From contig NZ_JAEUAK010000006.1 in assembly GCF_019511345.1 (NCBI RefSeq), positions 186,001-250,000 of the forward strand: a DNA stretch of 64,000 bases, given 5' to 3'. This document shows positions 8,975-16,709 of this stretch, one piece after another (within the stretch, counting starts at the first letter, position 1; every line of letters begins with the position of its first letter). The translations under genes and the position numbers were made by a program. The DNA is from Rhizobium mesosinicum. Lineage in GTDB: Bacteria > Pseudomonadota > Alphaproteobacteria > Rhizobiales > Rhizobiaceae. Under the pieces are notes generated by a model. That model searched no databases. It was not told the origin of the DNA and saw only the letters and a list, made by a program, of their open reading frames with translations.

Positions 8975-9877
8975 ATGTCCATTCTCGTCAACAAAGACAC
9001 CAAAGTTCTGGTTCAGGGCCTAACCGGCAAGACCGGCACGTTCCACACCGAACAGGCGCTCGCTTACTACGGCACGCAGATGGTCGGCGGTATCCACCCG
9101 AAGAAGGGTGGCGAAACCTGGACCGGCTCCAAGGGCGAAAGCCTGCCGATCTTCGCAACCGTTGCTGAGGGCAAGGAAAAGACCGGCGCCAACGCGTCCG
9201 TCATCTATGTCCCGCCCGCAGGTGCAGCCGATGCGATCATCGAGGCGATCGACGCCGAGATCCCGTTCATCACCTGCATTACCGAAGGCATTCCGGTCAT
9301 GGACATGGTTCGAGTCAAGGCTCGCCTCGACCGTTCCAAGTCGCGTCTGCTTGGCCCGAACTGCCCGGGCATCCTGACGCCGGAAGAATGCAAGATCGGC
9401 ATCATGCCGGGCTCGATCTTCCGCAAGGGTTCGGTCGGTATCGTTTCCCGCTCGGGCACGCTGACCTACGAAGCTGTCTTCCAGACCTCCAATGAAGGTC
9501 TCGGCCAGACGACGGCTGTCGGCATCGGCGGCGACCCGGTCAAGGGCACCGAATTCATCGACGTGCTGGAAATGTTCCTGGCTGACGAAGCCACGACCTC
9601 GATCATCATGATCGGCGAAATCGGCGGCTCGGCTGAAGAAGACGCGGCACAGTTCCTCAAGGACGAGGCCAAGAAGGGCCGCAAGAAGCCGATGGCCGGC
9701 TTTATCGCTGGCCGTACGGCGCCGAAGGGCCGCACGATGGGCCATGCCGGTGCTGTGGTTTCCGGCGGCAAGGGCGATGCGGAATCGAAGATCGCGGCGA
9801 TGGAATCGGCCGGCATCAAGGTGTCGCCATCTCCGGCTCGCCTCGGCAAGACGCTGGTTGAAGTCCTCAAGGGCTAA
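8975..9877 (+). CDS. sucD: Succinyl-CoA synthetase alpha subunit
   Basis: A 300-residue CoA-binding and phospho-carrier subunit of succinyl-CoA synthetase. MSILVNKDTKVLVQGLTGK is the usual N-terminus with the CoA-binding Rossmann loop. The phosphorylated histidine is H257 in MGHAGAVVSGG. The frame is open 57 bp further upstream inside sucC, but ATG 8975 has an AAGGATC site and gives the normal length. It is followed by a strong hairpin (9891-9925) before sucA. Confidence 0.97.
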   Translation: MSILVNKDTKVLVQGLTGKTGTFHTEQALAYYGTQMVGGIHPKKGGETWTGSKGESLPIFATVAEGKEKTGANASVIYVPPAGAADAIIEAIDAEIPFITCITEGIPVMDMVRVKARLDRSKSRLLGPNCPGILTPEECKIGIMPGSIFRKGSVGIVSRSGTLTYEAVFQTSNEGLGQTTAVGIGGDPVKGTEFIDVLEMFLADEATTSIIMIGEIGGSAEEDAAQFLKDEAKKGRKKPMAGFIAGRTAPKGRTMGHAGAVVSGGKGDAESKIAAMESAGIKVSPSPARLGKTLVEVLKG

Positions 9878-9890
9878 TCCAACTTATATA

Positions 9891-9925
9891 CCGGGCGGAG
9901 GAACGGCATCCTCGCCTCCGCCCGG
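9891..9925 (+). terminator. Strong hairpin between sucD and sucA
   Basis: CCGGGCGGAGG pairs with CCTCCGCCCGG to give an 11-bp perfect stem with a 13-nt loop, starting 13 bp after the sucD stop. CTCTCCAC follows instead of a U-tract. It may be a partial terminator or an mRNA-stabilising/processing hairpin that adjusts sucCD against sucAB expression. Confidence 0.45.
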
Positions 9926-10014
9926 CTCTCCACTTACTCAATGCGGATGTGCCGCGGACAGGCGGCAATCGGAATGCGGCAGCCGGCGATGAAGCCGGCA
10001 AATTCATCTAAGTC

Positions 10015-10048
10015 AGGAGGCGGACGGAAGCGTCCGCGTAACACCATG
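10015..10048 (+). promoter_or_regulatory. sucA translation start with hairpin between Shine-Dalgarno and ATG
   Basis: AGGAGG (10015-10020) is followed by GCGGACG (10020-10026), loop GAAG, and CGTCCGC (10031-10037), then 8 nt and the ATG at 10046. Unfolded, the spacing is 25 nt and too long; with the hairpin folded it becomes about 8 nt, which is normal. This would make sucA translation depend on a small RNA fold. Confidence 0.45.
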
Positions 10049-13030
10049 GCACGGCAAGAAGCCAACGAGCAATTTCAGATCACCTCGTTTCTGGATGGCG
10101 CCAATGCTGCCTATATCGAGCAGCTCTACGCCCGTTATGAGGACGATCCAAACTCGGTCGACGATCAGTGGCGGTCTTTCTTTAAGGCGCTGGAAGACGA
10201 TCCTGCCGATGTGAAGAAGGCGGCCAAGGGAGCATCCTGGCGCAAGAAGAACTGGCCGTTGCAGGCAAGCGGCGATCTCGTCTCGGCGCTCGATGGCGAC
10301 TGGGGCATCGTCGAAAAGGTCATCGAGACCAAGGTAAAGGCCAAGGCCGAAGCCGCCGGTCAGCCGGCAGGCGCTGCCGATGTGCTGCAGGCGACGCGCG
10401 ATTCCGTCCGCGCCATCATGATGATCCGCGCCTACCGCATGCGTGGCCATCTGCACGCCAAGCTCGATCCGCTCGGCATCGCCGCCCCGGTCGATGACTA
10501 TCACGAGCTTGCACCTGAAAATTATGGGTTTACGGCTGCCGATTACGATCGCAAGATTTTCATCGATAACGTGCTCGGCCTCGAATATGCGACCCTGCGC
10601 GAGATGATCGAAATCCTCGAGCGCACCTATTGCTCGACCCTCGGCGTCGAATTCATGCATATCTCCAATCCGGAAGAAAAGGCATGGATCCAGGAACGCA
10701 TCGAAGGTCCGGACAAGGGTGTTGCCTTCTCCGCCGAAGGCAAGAAGGCAATCCTCGCCAAGCTGGTCGAAGCCGAAGGTTACGAACAGTTCCTCGACGT
10801 CAAGTTCAAGGGCACCAAGCGTTTCGGTCTCGACGGCGGTGAATCGCTGATTCCGGCGCTCGAGCAAATCCTGAAGCGTGGCGGTTCTCTCGGCCTCAAG
10901 GAAGCTGTTTTCGGGATGGCCCATCGCGGACGGCTGAACGTGCTTTCCCAGGTCATGGGTAAGCCGCACCGCGCCATCTTCCACGAGTTCAAGGGCGGTT
11001 CCTACGCGCCAGACGAAGTCGAAGGCTCCGGCGACGTGAAGTATCATCTTGGCGCTTCCTCCGACCGCGAATTCGACGGCAACAAGGTGCATGTCTCGCT
11101 GACGGCGAACCCGTCGCATCTTGAGATCGTCGACCCTGTCGTCATGGGCAAGGCTCGCGCCAAGCAGGACATGAGCGCTACGGTTTGGGACGGCGACATC
11201 ATTCCGCTGTCCGAACGCTCCAAGGTTCTGCCGCTTCTCATCCACGGTGACGCAGCTTTCGCCGGCCAGGGCGTCATTGCCGAAATCCTCGGCCTGTCCG
11301 GTCTTCGCGGTCATCGCGTCGCCGGCACGATGCACGTCATCATCAACAACCAGATCGGCTTCACGACGAACCCGGCCTTCTCGCGCTCGTCGCCTTATCC
11401 GTCCGATGTCGCCAAGATGATCGAAGCGCCGATCCTGCACGTCAACGGCGACGATCCGGAAGCTGTCGTCTATGCGGCCAAGGTTGCGACCGAATTCCGC
11501 ATGAAGTTCCACAAGCCTGTCGTGCTCGACATGTTCTGCTACCGCCGCTACGGGCACAATGAAGGCGATGAGCCGTCCTTCACGCAGCCGAAGATGTACA
11601 AGGTCATCCGTGGCCACAAGACGGTCCTGCAGCTCTATGCAGATCGTCTCGTCCGTGAAGGCCTGCTGACCGACGGCGAAGTCGAAAAGATGAAGGCTGA
11701 CTGGCGCGCCCATCTCGAGCAGGAGTTCGAGGCTGGCCAGCACTACAAGCCGAACAAGGCCGACTGGCTGGATGGAGAATGGTCCGGCCTGCGCACGGCT
11801 GACAATGCCGACGAACAGCGACGCGGCAAGACTGCCGTGCCTATGAAGACGCTCAAGGATATCGGCCGCAAGCTGTCGGAAATTCCTGAAGGCTTCAATG
11901 CGCACCGCACGATCCAGCGCTTCATGGAAAACCGCGCCAACATGATCCAGAGTGGCGAAGGCCTCGATTGGGCGATGGCCGAAGCGCTGGCTTTCGGTGC
12001 GCTCGTCGTCGAAGGCCACAAGATCCGCCTGTCCGGTCAGGATTGCGAACGCGGCACCTTCTCGCAGCGCCATTCGGTTCTCTACGATCAGGAAACCGAA
12101 GAGCGCTACATTCCGCTCGCGAACCTGTCGCCGACGCAGGCCCGTTACGAAGTCATCAACTCGATGCTTTCGGAAGAAGCCGTTCTCGGCTTCGAATACG
12201 GTTACTCGCTGGCCCGCCCGAATGCGCTGACGCTCTGGGAAGCCCAGTTCGGCGACTTCGCAAACGGTGCACAGGTCGTATTCGACCAGTTCATCTCGTC
12301 TGGCGAACGCAAGTGGCTGCGCATGTCGGGTCTCGTCTGCCTGCTGCCGCATGGCTATGAGGGACAGGGGCCGGAACACTCGTCGGCCCGTCTGGAGCGC
12401 TTTCTCCAGCTGTGCGCGGAAGACAACATGCAGGTCGCCAACGTCACGACCCCGGCGAACTACTTCCACATCCTGCGCCGCCAGCTGAAGCGTGACTTCC
12501 GCAAGCCGCTGATCCTGATGACGCCGAAGTCGCTGCTGCGCCACAAGCGCGCGGTTTCGACGCTTGCCGAAATGGCCGGTGAATCCTCCTTCCACCGTCT
12601 CCTGTGGGACGATGCGGAGGTCATCAAGGATGGCCCGATCAAGCTGCAGAAGGATGCCAAGATCCGTCGCGTCGTCATCTGCACCGGCAAGGTCTATTAC
12701 GACCTGCTGGAAGAGCGTGAAAAGCGCGGCATCGATGACATCTACCTGTTACGCATCGAACAGCTTTATCCGTTCCCGGCCAAGGCGCTCATCAACGAGC
12801 TGTCGCGCTTCCGCAATGCGGAAATGGTCTGGTGCCAGGAAGAGCCGAAGAACATGGGTGCATGGTCGTTCATCGACCCGTATCTGGAATGGGTGCTCGC
12901 CCATATCGATGCGAAGTATCAGCGTGTTCGATACACGGGTCGCCCGGCCGCCGCTTCGCCGGCGACGGGCCTGATGTCCAAGCATCTGTCGCAGCTCGCC
13001 GCGTTCCTTGAGGATGCGCTGGGCGGCTAA
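10046..13030 (+). CDS. sucA: 2-oxoglutarate dehydrogenase E1 component
   Basis: A 994-residue thiamine-diphosphate enzyme that decarboxylates 2-oxoglutarate and transfers the succinyl group to the lipoyl arm of SucB. The N-terminus has the E2-binding segment (FLDGANAAYIEQLYARYE), the TPP domain has GMAHRGRLNVL and the GDAAFAGQGVIAE region, and the C-terminus ends with the transketolase-like pyrimidine and C-terminal domains. ATG 10046 (MARQEANEQFQ) fits family length; the frame continues upstream to 9941, with no better signal. The AGGAGG at 10015-10020 lies 25 nt before this ATG, but an 18-nt hairpin sits between them (10020-10037). Confidence 0.96.
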   Translation: MARQEANEQFQITSFLDGANAAYIEQLYARYEDDPNSVDDQWRSFFKALEDDPADVKKAAKGASWRKKNWPLQASGDLVSALDGDWGIVEKVIETKVKAKAEAAGQPAGAADVLQATRDSVRAIMMIRAYRMRGHLHAKLDPLGIAAPVDDYHELAPENYGFTAADYDRKIFIDNVLGLEYATLREMIEILERTYCSTLGVEFMHISNPEEKAWIQERIEGPDKGVAFSAEGKKAILAKLVEAEGYEQFLDVKFKGTKRFGLDGGESLIPALEQILKRGGSLGLKEAVFGMAHRGRLNVLSQVMGKPHRAIFHEFKGGSYAPDEVEGSGDVKYHLGASSDREFDGNKVHVSLTANPSHLEIVDPVVMGKARAKQDMSATVWDGDIIPLSERSKVLPLLIHGDAAFAGQGVIAEILGLSGLRGHRVAGTMHVIINNQIGFTTNPAFSRSSPYPSDVAKMIEAPILHVNGDDPEAVVYAAKVATEFRMKFHKPVVLDMFCYRRYGHNEGDEPSFTQPKMYKVIRGHKTVLQLYADRLVREGLLTDGEVEKMKADWRAHLEQEFEAGQHYKPNKADWLDGEWSGLRTADNADEQRRGKTAVPMKTLKDIGRKLSEIPEGFNAHRTIQRFMENRANMIQSGEGLDWAMAEALAFGALVVEGHKIRLSGQDCERGTFSQRHSVLYDQETEERYIPLANLSPTQARYEVINSMLSEEAVLGFEYGYSLARPNALTLWEAQFGDFANGAQVVFDQFISSGERKWLRMSGLVCLLPHGYEGQGPEHSSARLERFLQLCAEDNMQVANVTTPANYFHILRRQLKRDFRKPLILMTPKSLLRHKRAVSTLAEMAGESSFHRLLWDDAEVIKDGPIKLQKDAKIRRVVICTGKVYYDLLEEREKRGIDDIYLLRIEQLYPFPAKALINELSRFRNAEMVWCQEEPKNMGAWSFIDPYLEWVLAHIDAKYQRVRYTGRPAAASPATGLMSKHLSQLAAFLEDALGG

Positions 13031-13047
13031 CAAAAAGGGGAATCGCG

Positions 13048-13365
13048 GTGGCATATTTTTTCATGAGACTCGTGCCGCCGCGCCCCACGTTTCCGCATGA
13101 TGGGACCGGGGAGGAAATGGCGGCGATGAAGCGCCATGCCGAATATTGGCACCAGAAGGCTGTTGCGGGATCGGCGATTGCCGTCGGTCCAGTCTTCGAG
13201 ACTGGAGGGGCTTTCGGCATCGCCATCGTCGAGGTTGCGGATCAGGCGGCAGCCAAGGCGCTTGCCGATGCGGACCCGATCGTCACTTCCGGCTTCGGTT
13301 TCCGTTTCGATGTCTCCCCAATGCCCTCAATCATTCTCCGGCCGCAGACCGGGACCGCTATCTAA
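13048..13365 (+). CDS. YciI-like domain protein
   Basis: A 105-residue small protein with features of the YciI family (alpha/beta ferredoxin-like fold). MAYFFMRLVPPRPTFPHD forms the first strand and loop; H31 in KRHAEYW and the later DADPIVTSGFGFRFDVSP segment match the usual His/Asp pocket of the family. No specific reaction is known for most members. GTG 13048 follows AAAAGGGGAATC, a good ribosome-binding site. It lies 17 bp after sucA and 31 bp before sucB, so it must be co-transcribed with the 2-oxoglutarate dehydrogenase genes. Confidence 0.8.
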   Translation: MAYFFMRLVPPRPTFPHDGTGEEMAAMKRHAEYWHQKAVAGSAIAVGPVFETGGAFGIAIVEVADQAAAKALADADPIVTSGFGFRFDVSPMPSIILRPQTGTAI

Positions 13366-13396
13366 CACGATAACAAGCACAATCAGGATTTGAACA

Positions 13397-14653
13397 ATGG
13401 CCACAGAAATCCGCGTTCCAACACTCGGTGAATCCGTCAGCGAGGCAACCGTCGGCACCTGGTTCAAGAAGGTCGGCGATGCCATCAAGGCCGACGAGCC
13501 CATTCTCGAGCTTGAAACCGACAAGGTGACCATCGAAGTTCCGGCTCCGGCTTCCGGCACGCTCGCCGAAATCGTTGCCCAGGCTGGCGAAACGGTTGGC
13601 CTCGGCGCGCTTCTCGGCCAGATCGCCGAAGGTGCGGCCGCCGCTGCAGCTCCTGCCGCCGCAGCTCCGGCAGCAGCACCCGCCGCTCCGGCTCCGACAC
13701 CTGCTGCTTCTGCGGCACCGGCTGCCGCCGCTGCAGCTCCGGCCGCTTCCGTGTCGACCATGCCGCCGGCTCCGGCTGCAGCAAAGATGCTGGCAGAAAA
13801 CAATCTTTCGGCCGATCAGGTCGATGGCAGCGGCAAGCGCGGCCAGGTTCTGAAGGGTGATGTCATTGCTGCCGTCGCCAAGGCTGCAGTCGCTCCGGCT
13901 GCTGCTCCGACAGCTCCTGCCGCGCCACGTGGTCCGTCGACGGTCGAGGATGCCGCCCGCGAAGAGCGCGTGAAGATGACGCGCCTGCGCCAGACGATCG
14001 CCAAGCGCCTCAAGGACGCACAGAACACGGCCGCCATGCTGACCACCTACAACGAGGTGGACATGAAGGCAGTCATGGACCTGCGCAACAAGTACAAGGA
14101 CATTTTCGAGAAGAAGCACGGCGTGAAGCTCGGCTTCATGGGCTTCTTCACCAAGGCTGTCACGCACGCGCTGAAGGAACTGCCGGCCGTTAACGCCGAA
14201 ATCGACGGCACCGACATCATCTACAAGAACTACTGCCATGTCGGCATGGCCGTCGGCACCGACAAGGGCCTCGTCGTCCCGGTTATCCGCGACGCCGACC
14301 AGATGTCGATCGCCGAGATCGAGAAGGAGCTCGGTCGTCTCGCCAAGGCAGCCCGTGACGGTTCGCTCTCCATGGCCGAGATGCAAGGCGGCACCTTCAC
14401 CATCACCAATGGCGGTGTCTACGGTTCGCTGATGTCCTCCCCGATCCTGAACGCCCCGCAGTCGGGCATTCTCGGCATGCACAAGATCCAGGAGCGTCCG
14501 GTCGCCATCGGCGGTCAGGTCGTCATCCGCCCGATGATGTATCTGGCGCTCTCCTACGACCACCGTATCGTCGACGGCAAGGAAGCCGTGACGTTCCTCG
14601 TGCGCGTCAAGGAAAGCCTGGAAGATCCGGAACGTCTGGTTCTGGACCTCTAA
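13397..14653 (+). CDS. sucB: Dihydrolipoamide succinyltransferase, E2 of 2-oxoglutarate dehydrogenase
   Basis: A 418-residue E2 core protein. One lipoyl domain at the N-terminus has the lipoylated lysine K43 in LETDKVTIE. An unusually pure Ala/Pro linker (about 78-125) follows, then the peripheral-subunit-binding domain (AAKMLAENNLSADQVDGSGKRG) and the catalytic domain with H389 in SYDHRIVDG. It passes the succinyl group to CoA and its lipoyl arm is reoxidised by Lpd. The Ala/Pro linker explains the repetitive GC-rich DNA at 13640-13780. Length is normal. Confidence 0.97.
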   Translation: MATEIRVPTLGESVSEATVGTWFKKVGDAIKADEPILELETDKVTIEVPAPASGTLAEIVAQAGETVGLGALLGQIAEGAAAAAAPAAAAPAAAPAAPAPTPAASAAPAAAAAAPAASVSTMPPAPAAAKMLAENNLSADQVDGSGKRGQVLKGDVIAAVAKAAVAPAAAPTAPAAPRGPSTVEDAAREERVKMTRLRQTIAKRLKDAQNTAAMLTTYNEVDMKAVMDLRNKYKDIFEKKHGVKLGFMGFFTKAVTHALKELPAVNAEIDGTDIIYKNYCHVGMAVGTDKGLVVPVIRDADQMSIAEIEKELGRLAKAARDGSLSMAEMQGGTFTITNGGVYGSLMSSPILNAPQSGILGMHKIQERPVAIGGQVVIRPMMYLALSYDHRIVDGKEAVTFLVRVKESLEDPERLVLDL

Positions 14654-14668
14654 GCGGAGCGATCTGCC

Positions 14669-15409
14669 ATGCGAGACCGGATCATGCGAGCGGCGGGCGC
14701 AGTATTCTGCGCCACGGTTGCCTTCATACCGGTTTCGGCTTTTGCCTTTGATGTGAGCAAGGCAAGCAGCAATTTCGACCTCGTGTCGCTCAGCGATGCG
14801 GAGCTTTCCGCACGCTCCATCAAGACCGTCGATATGGGCAATGTCGAGCTCACCTCGGGCCGTATCGTTGCCGCCGATCCCCTGGCACAGCCGGACCGGC
14901 CGGCATTTGCAAGAACGGTTCCTGCCGGCGAGTATCCGGTGCGGCTCTATGAGGCGTTCGGACGGGTTGCGGCTGCCAGCATGCGCTTTGCCGAGGGCAA
15001 GCCCGGTCATTGGGAGCTTGCGACCGTTCCGGGTCAGGACGTAGCTACGCTGAGGGATGACGAGATTTTCGGCTACCCCGTCGATGCCGGCCTCGGCAGC
15101 TATATGGATGCCGACACACTTGTGCTGATGGGGGAGCGTGCGCAGCAGGTACAGGTTCAGAAGCCCGATTCCGACGCGAACTATTATGACGACGTGCTGG
15201 CCCCAGAGCTCGATGCCAACAAGGGTGTCTATGCCCTGCACCGGCCGGTGGCCGGCAAGAAGGGCAATGTCGCGATTTTCTGGAGCGGCTCGGGCGACGG
15301 CTTCTATCCGGTCTTCTGGGGTATGGACAAAGACGAGCATCCACTGGTGCTGCTGACGGATTTCCAGGTCATCAAGAACGCTGACGGGCGCAGAAAGCCG
15401 AGCCTATAA
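14669..15409 (+). CDS. DUF4241-like secreted protein
   Basis: A 246-residue protein with a signal peptide (basic start, hydrophobic VFCATVAFIPVSAFAF, cleavage near residue 27). The mature part contains phrases I associate with DUF4241: EYPVRLYEA, GHWELATVPGQDVATL, and GYPVDAGLGSYMDADT, followed by GNVAIFWSGSGDGFYPVFWG. Function of this family is unknown; some members are small secreted or immunity-type proteins. Start ATG 14669; an internal ATG at 14684 would also leave a signal peptide. It begins 16 bp after sucB and its TAA overlaps a potential start of the next gene, so it belongs to the suc operon. Confidence 0.7.
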   Translation: MRDRIMRAAGAVFCATVAFIPVSAFAFDVSKASSNFDLVSLSDAELSARSIKTVDMGNVELTSGRIVAADPLAQPDRPAFARTVPAGEYPVRLYEAFGRVAAASMRFAEGKPGHWELATVPGQDVATLRDDEIFGYPVDAGLGSYMDADTLVLMGERAQQVQVQKPDSDANYYDDVLAPELDANKGVYALHRPVAGKKGNVAIFWSGSGDGFYPVFWGMDKDEHPLVLLTDFQVIKNADGRRKPSL

Positions 15410-15423
15410 TGGATGGGGAACAT

Positions 15424-15936
15424 ATGGCGATAAAGCGGAAAGGTCTGGCAGCGATCGTGATCGCCGCTCTGTCCTGGGCGCCGGTTTCCGCCGTCGCTGC
15501 CGAGTGCAAGCAGGCCAACGCGATCTATGGAGATCGTGACGGTGCCTATGAACTACGCTTCTCGCCGATTACCTCCGAGGCCATGACCTCAACCCATCAG
15601 TTCAAGCTCAGCGCGTTGAAGAGCCCTGTCGTCATGAATGGCTATGTCATGTCCTCTGAGGATCCGGAGCGGACCATGGGCATGGCGATGTTCAACTGCC
15701 CGGACGGCGACGTCACTGGCGCCGATCTCGACGCCTGCATGGTCTGGCAGGGTTTCGTCTATCGCGCAAGCGCCGGTGGCGGGCTCGACAATCTTCAGTC
15801 CGGCGATAGCCCGGCCGCGGAAAAGATCGTCTTTCCCGGCCTCGGCCCGGCGATACGCCAGTCTTCGGCTTGGGGTGACGGCAAGGCAAAGGTCGCGCCG
15901 TGGGATGTCCTCGATTTCAAAGGATGCGCACAATGA
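15424..15936 (+). CDS. Secreted hypothetical protein following the DUF4241-like gene
   Basis: A 170-residue protein with a signal peptide (MAIKRKGLAAIVIAALSW, cleavage about AVAAE near residue 26). The mature part has cysteines in AECKQAN, FNCPDGDV, DACMVWQG and FKGCAQ, a spacing that suggests two disulfides and periplasmic location. No family recognised. ATG 15424 has GGATGGGGAA as ribosome-binding site; an ATG at 15409 overlapping the previous stop is less likely because it precedes that site. Its TGA overlaps the ATG of the next gene (ATGA), implying translational coupling. The pair of secreted proteins may act together. Confidence 0.7.
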   Translation: MAIKRKGLAAIVIAALSWAPVSAVAAECKQANAIYGDRDGAYELRFSPITSEAMTSTHQFKLSALKSPVVMNGYVMSSEDPERTMGMAMFNCPDGDVTGADLDACMVWQGFVYRASAGGGLDNLQSGDSPAAEKIVFPGLGPAIRQSSAWGDGKAKVAPWDVLDFKGCAQ

Positions 15937-16685
15937 CTGATGGTCCTGTTCTGCTCGTGACCGGCGGCAGCCGTGGCATTGGTGCTGCCGCTTGCTTGGT
16001 TGCGGCTCGCCATGGCTGGCGCGTTGCCGTGAACTACGCCTCTAACGAGGCTGCGGCGAACGCCGTCGTTTCCGGGATCAAGAAGGCTGGCGGCGATGCG
16101 ATCGCAATCAAGGGTGATGTCGGCAACGCCGCCGATATCATGTCCATGTTCGGGGCGGTCGACAAGCATTTCGGGCGGCTGGACGGGCTGGTGAACAATG
16201 CCGGTATCGTCGATTACACCGCGCGTGTTGATGAAATGTCAGCTGATCGTCTCGAACGGATGATGCGGATCAATGTGACCGGTTCCATTCTCTGCGCCGG
16301 TGAGGCGGTGCGGCGCATGTCGACCGCGCATGGCGGGCAGGGCGGCGCGATCGTCAACATCTCCTCCATGGCCGCAGTGCTCGGCGGATCTGGGCAATAT
16401 GTCGACTATGCCGCCTCCAAGGGAGCCATCGATGCTTTTACGGTTGGGCTTTCCAAAGAAGTCGCGGCTGAAGGCATCAGAGTGAATGCGATCCGCCCCG
16501 GCATCATCGAAACGGATATTCATGCCTCCGGCGGACAGCCGGACAGGCCGAAAGAAATGGCTTCATCGATTCCGATGAAGCGAGCTGGACAAGCGGAGGA
16601 AGTAGCCGATGCGATCGTCTATCTGCTCTCGCCTTCGGCATCCTACATAACGGGCGCGATCCTCAATGTGAGCGGCGGGCGCTAG
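15933..16685 (+). CDS. SDR-family oxidoreductase
   Basis: A 250-residue classical short-chain dehydrogenase. NAD(P) loop VTGGSRGIG (about residues 8-16), NNAG at about 89-92, catalytic Ser in NISSMAAVLG and the YxxxK pair in YVDYAASKGA. The C-terminus ILNVSGGR is typical of FabG-like enzymes. Substrate cannot be inferred. It is coupled to the gene before it by a 4-bp overlap and lies 24 bp before lpdA, so it is an unusual passenger between the E2 and E3 genes of the 2-oxoglutarate dehydrogenase complex. Confidence 0.88.
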   Translation: MTDGPVLLVTGGSRGIGAAACLVAARHGWRVAVNYASNEAAANAVVSGIKKAGGDAIAIKGDVGNAADIMSMFGAVDKHFGRLDGLVNNAGIVDYTARVDEMSADRLERMMRINVTGSILCAGEAVRRMSTAHGGQGGAIVNISSMAAVLGGSGQYVDYAASKGAIDAFTVGLSKEVAAEGIRVNAIRPGIIETDIHASGGQPDRPKEMASSIPMKRAGQAEEVADAIVYLLSPSASYITGAILNVSGGR

Positions 16686-16709
16686 TCAATAACGTAAAAG
16701 GAAAAAGCA

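Noticed and set aside
10013..12595. An 860-codon open frame antisense to sucA
   Set aside because: It mirrors the codon bias of sucA, lacks a ribosome-binding site and any domain-like sequence, and would overlap a certain gene completely.
13640..13780. Repetitive GC-rich DNA as a satellite or regulatory repeat
   Set aside because: It encodes the Ala/Pro linker of SucB in frame and is explained by protein composition.
13358..15340. A 660-codon antisense frame across sucB and the DUF4241-like gene
   Set aside because: It spans two genes on the other strand and contains long low-complexity Gly/Ser/Arg runs from the Ala/Pro linker of SucB.
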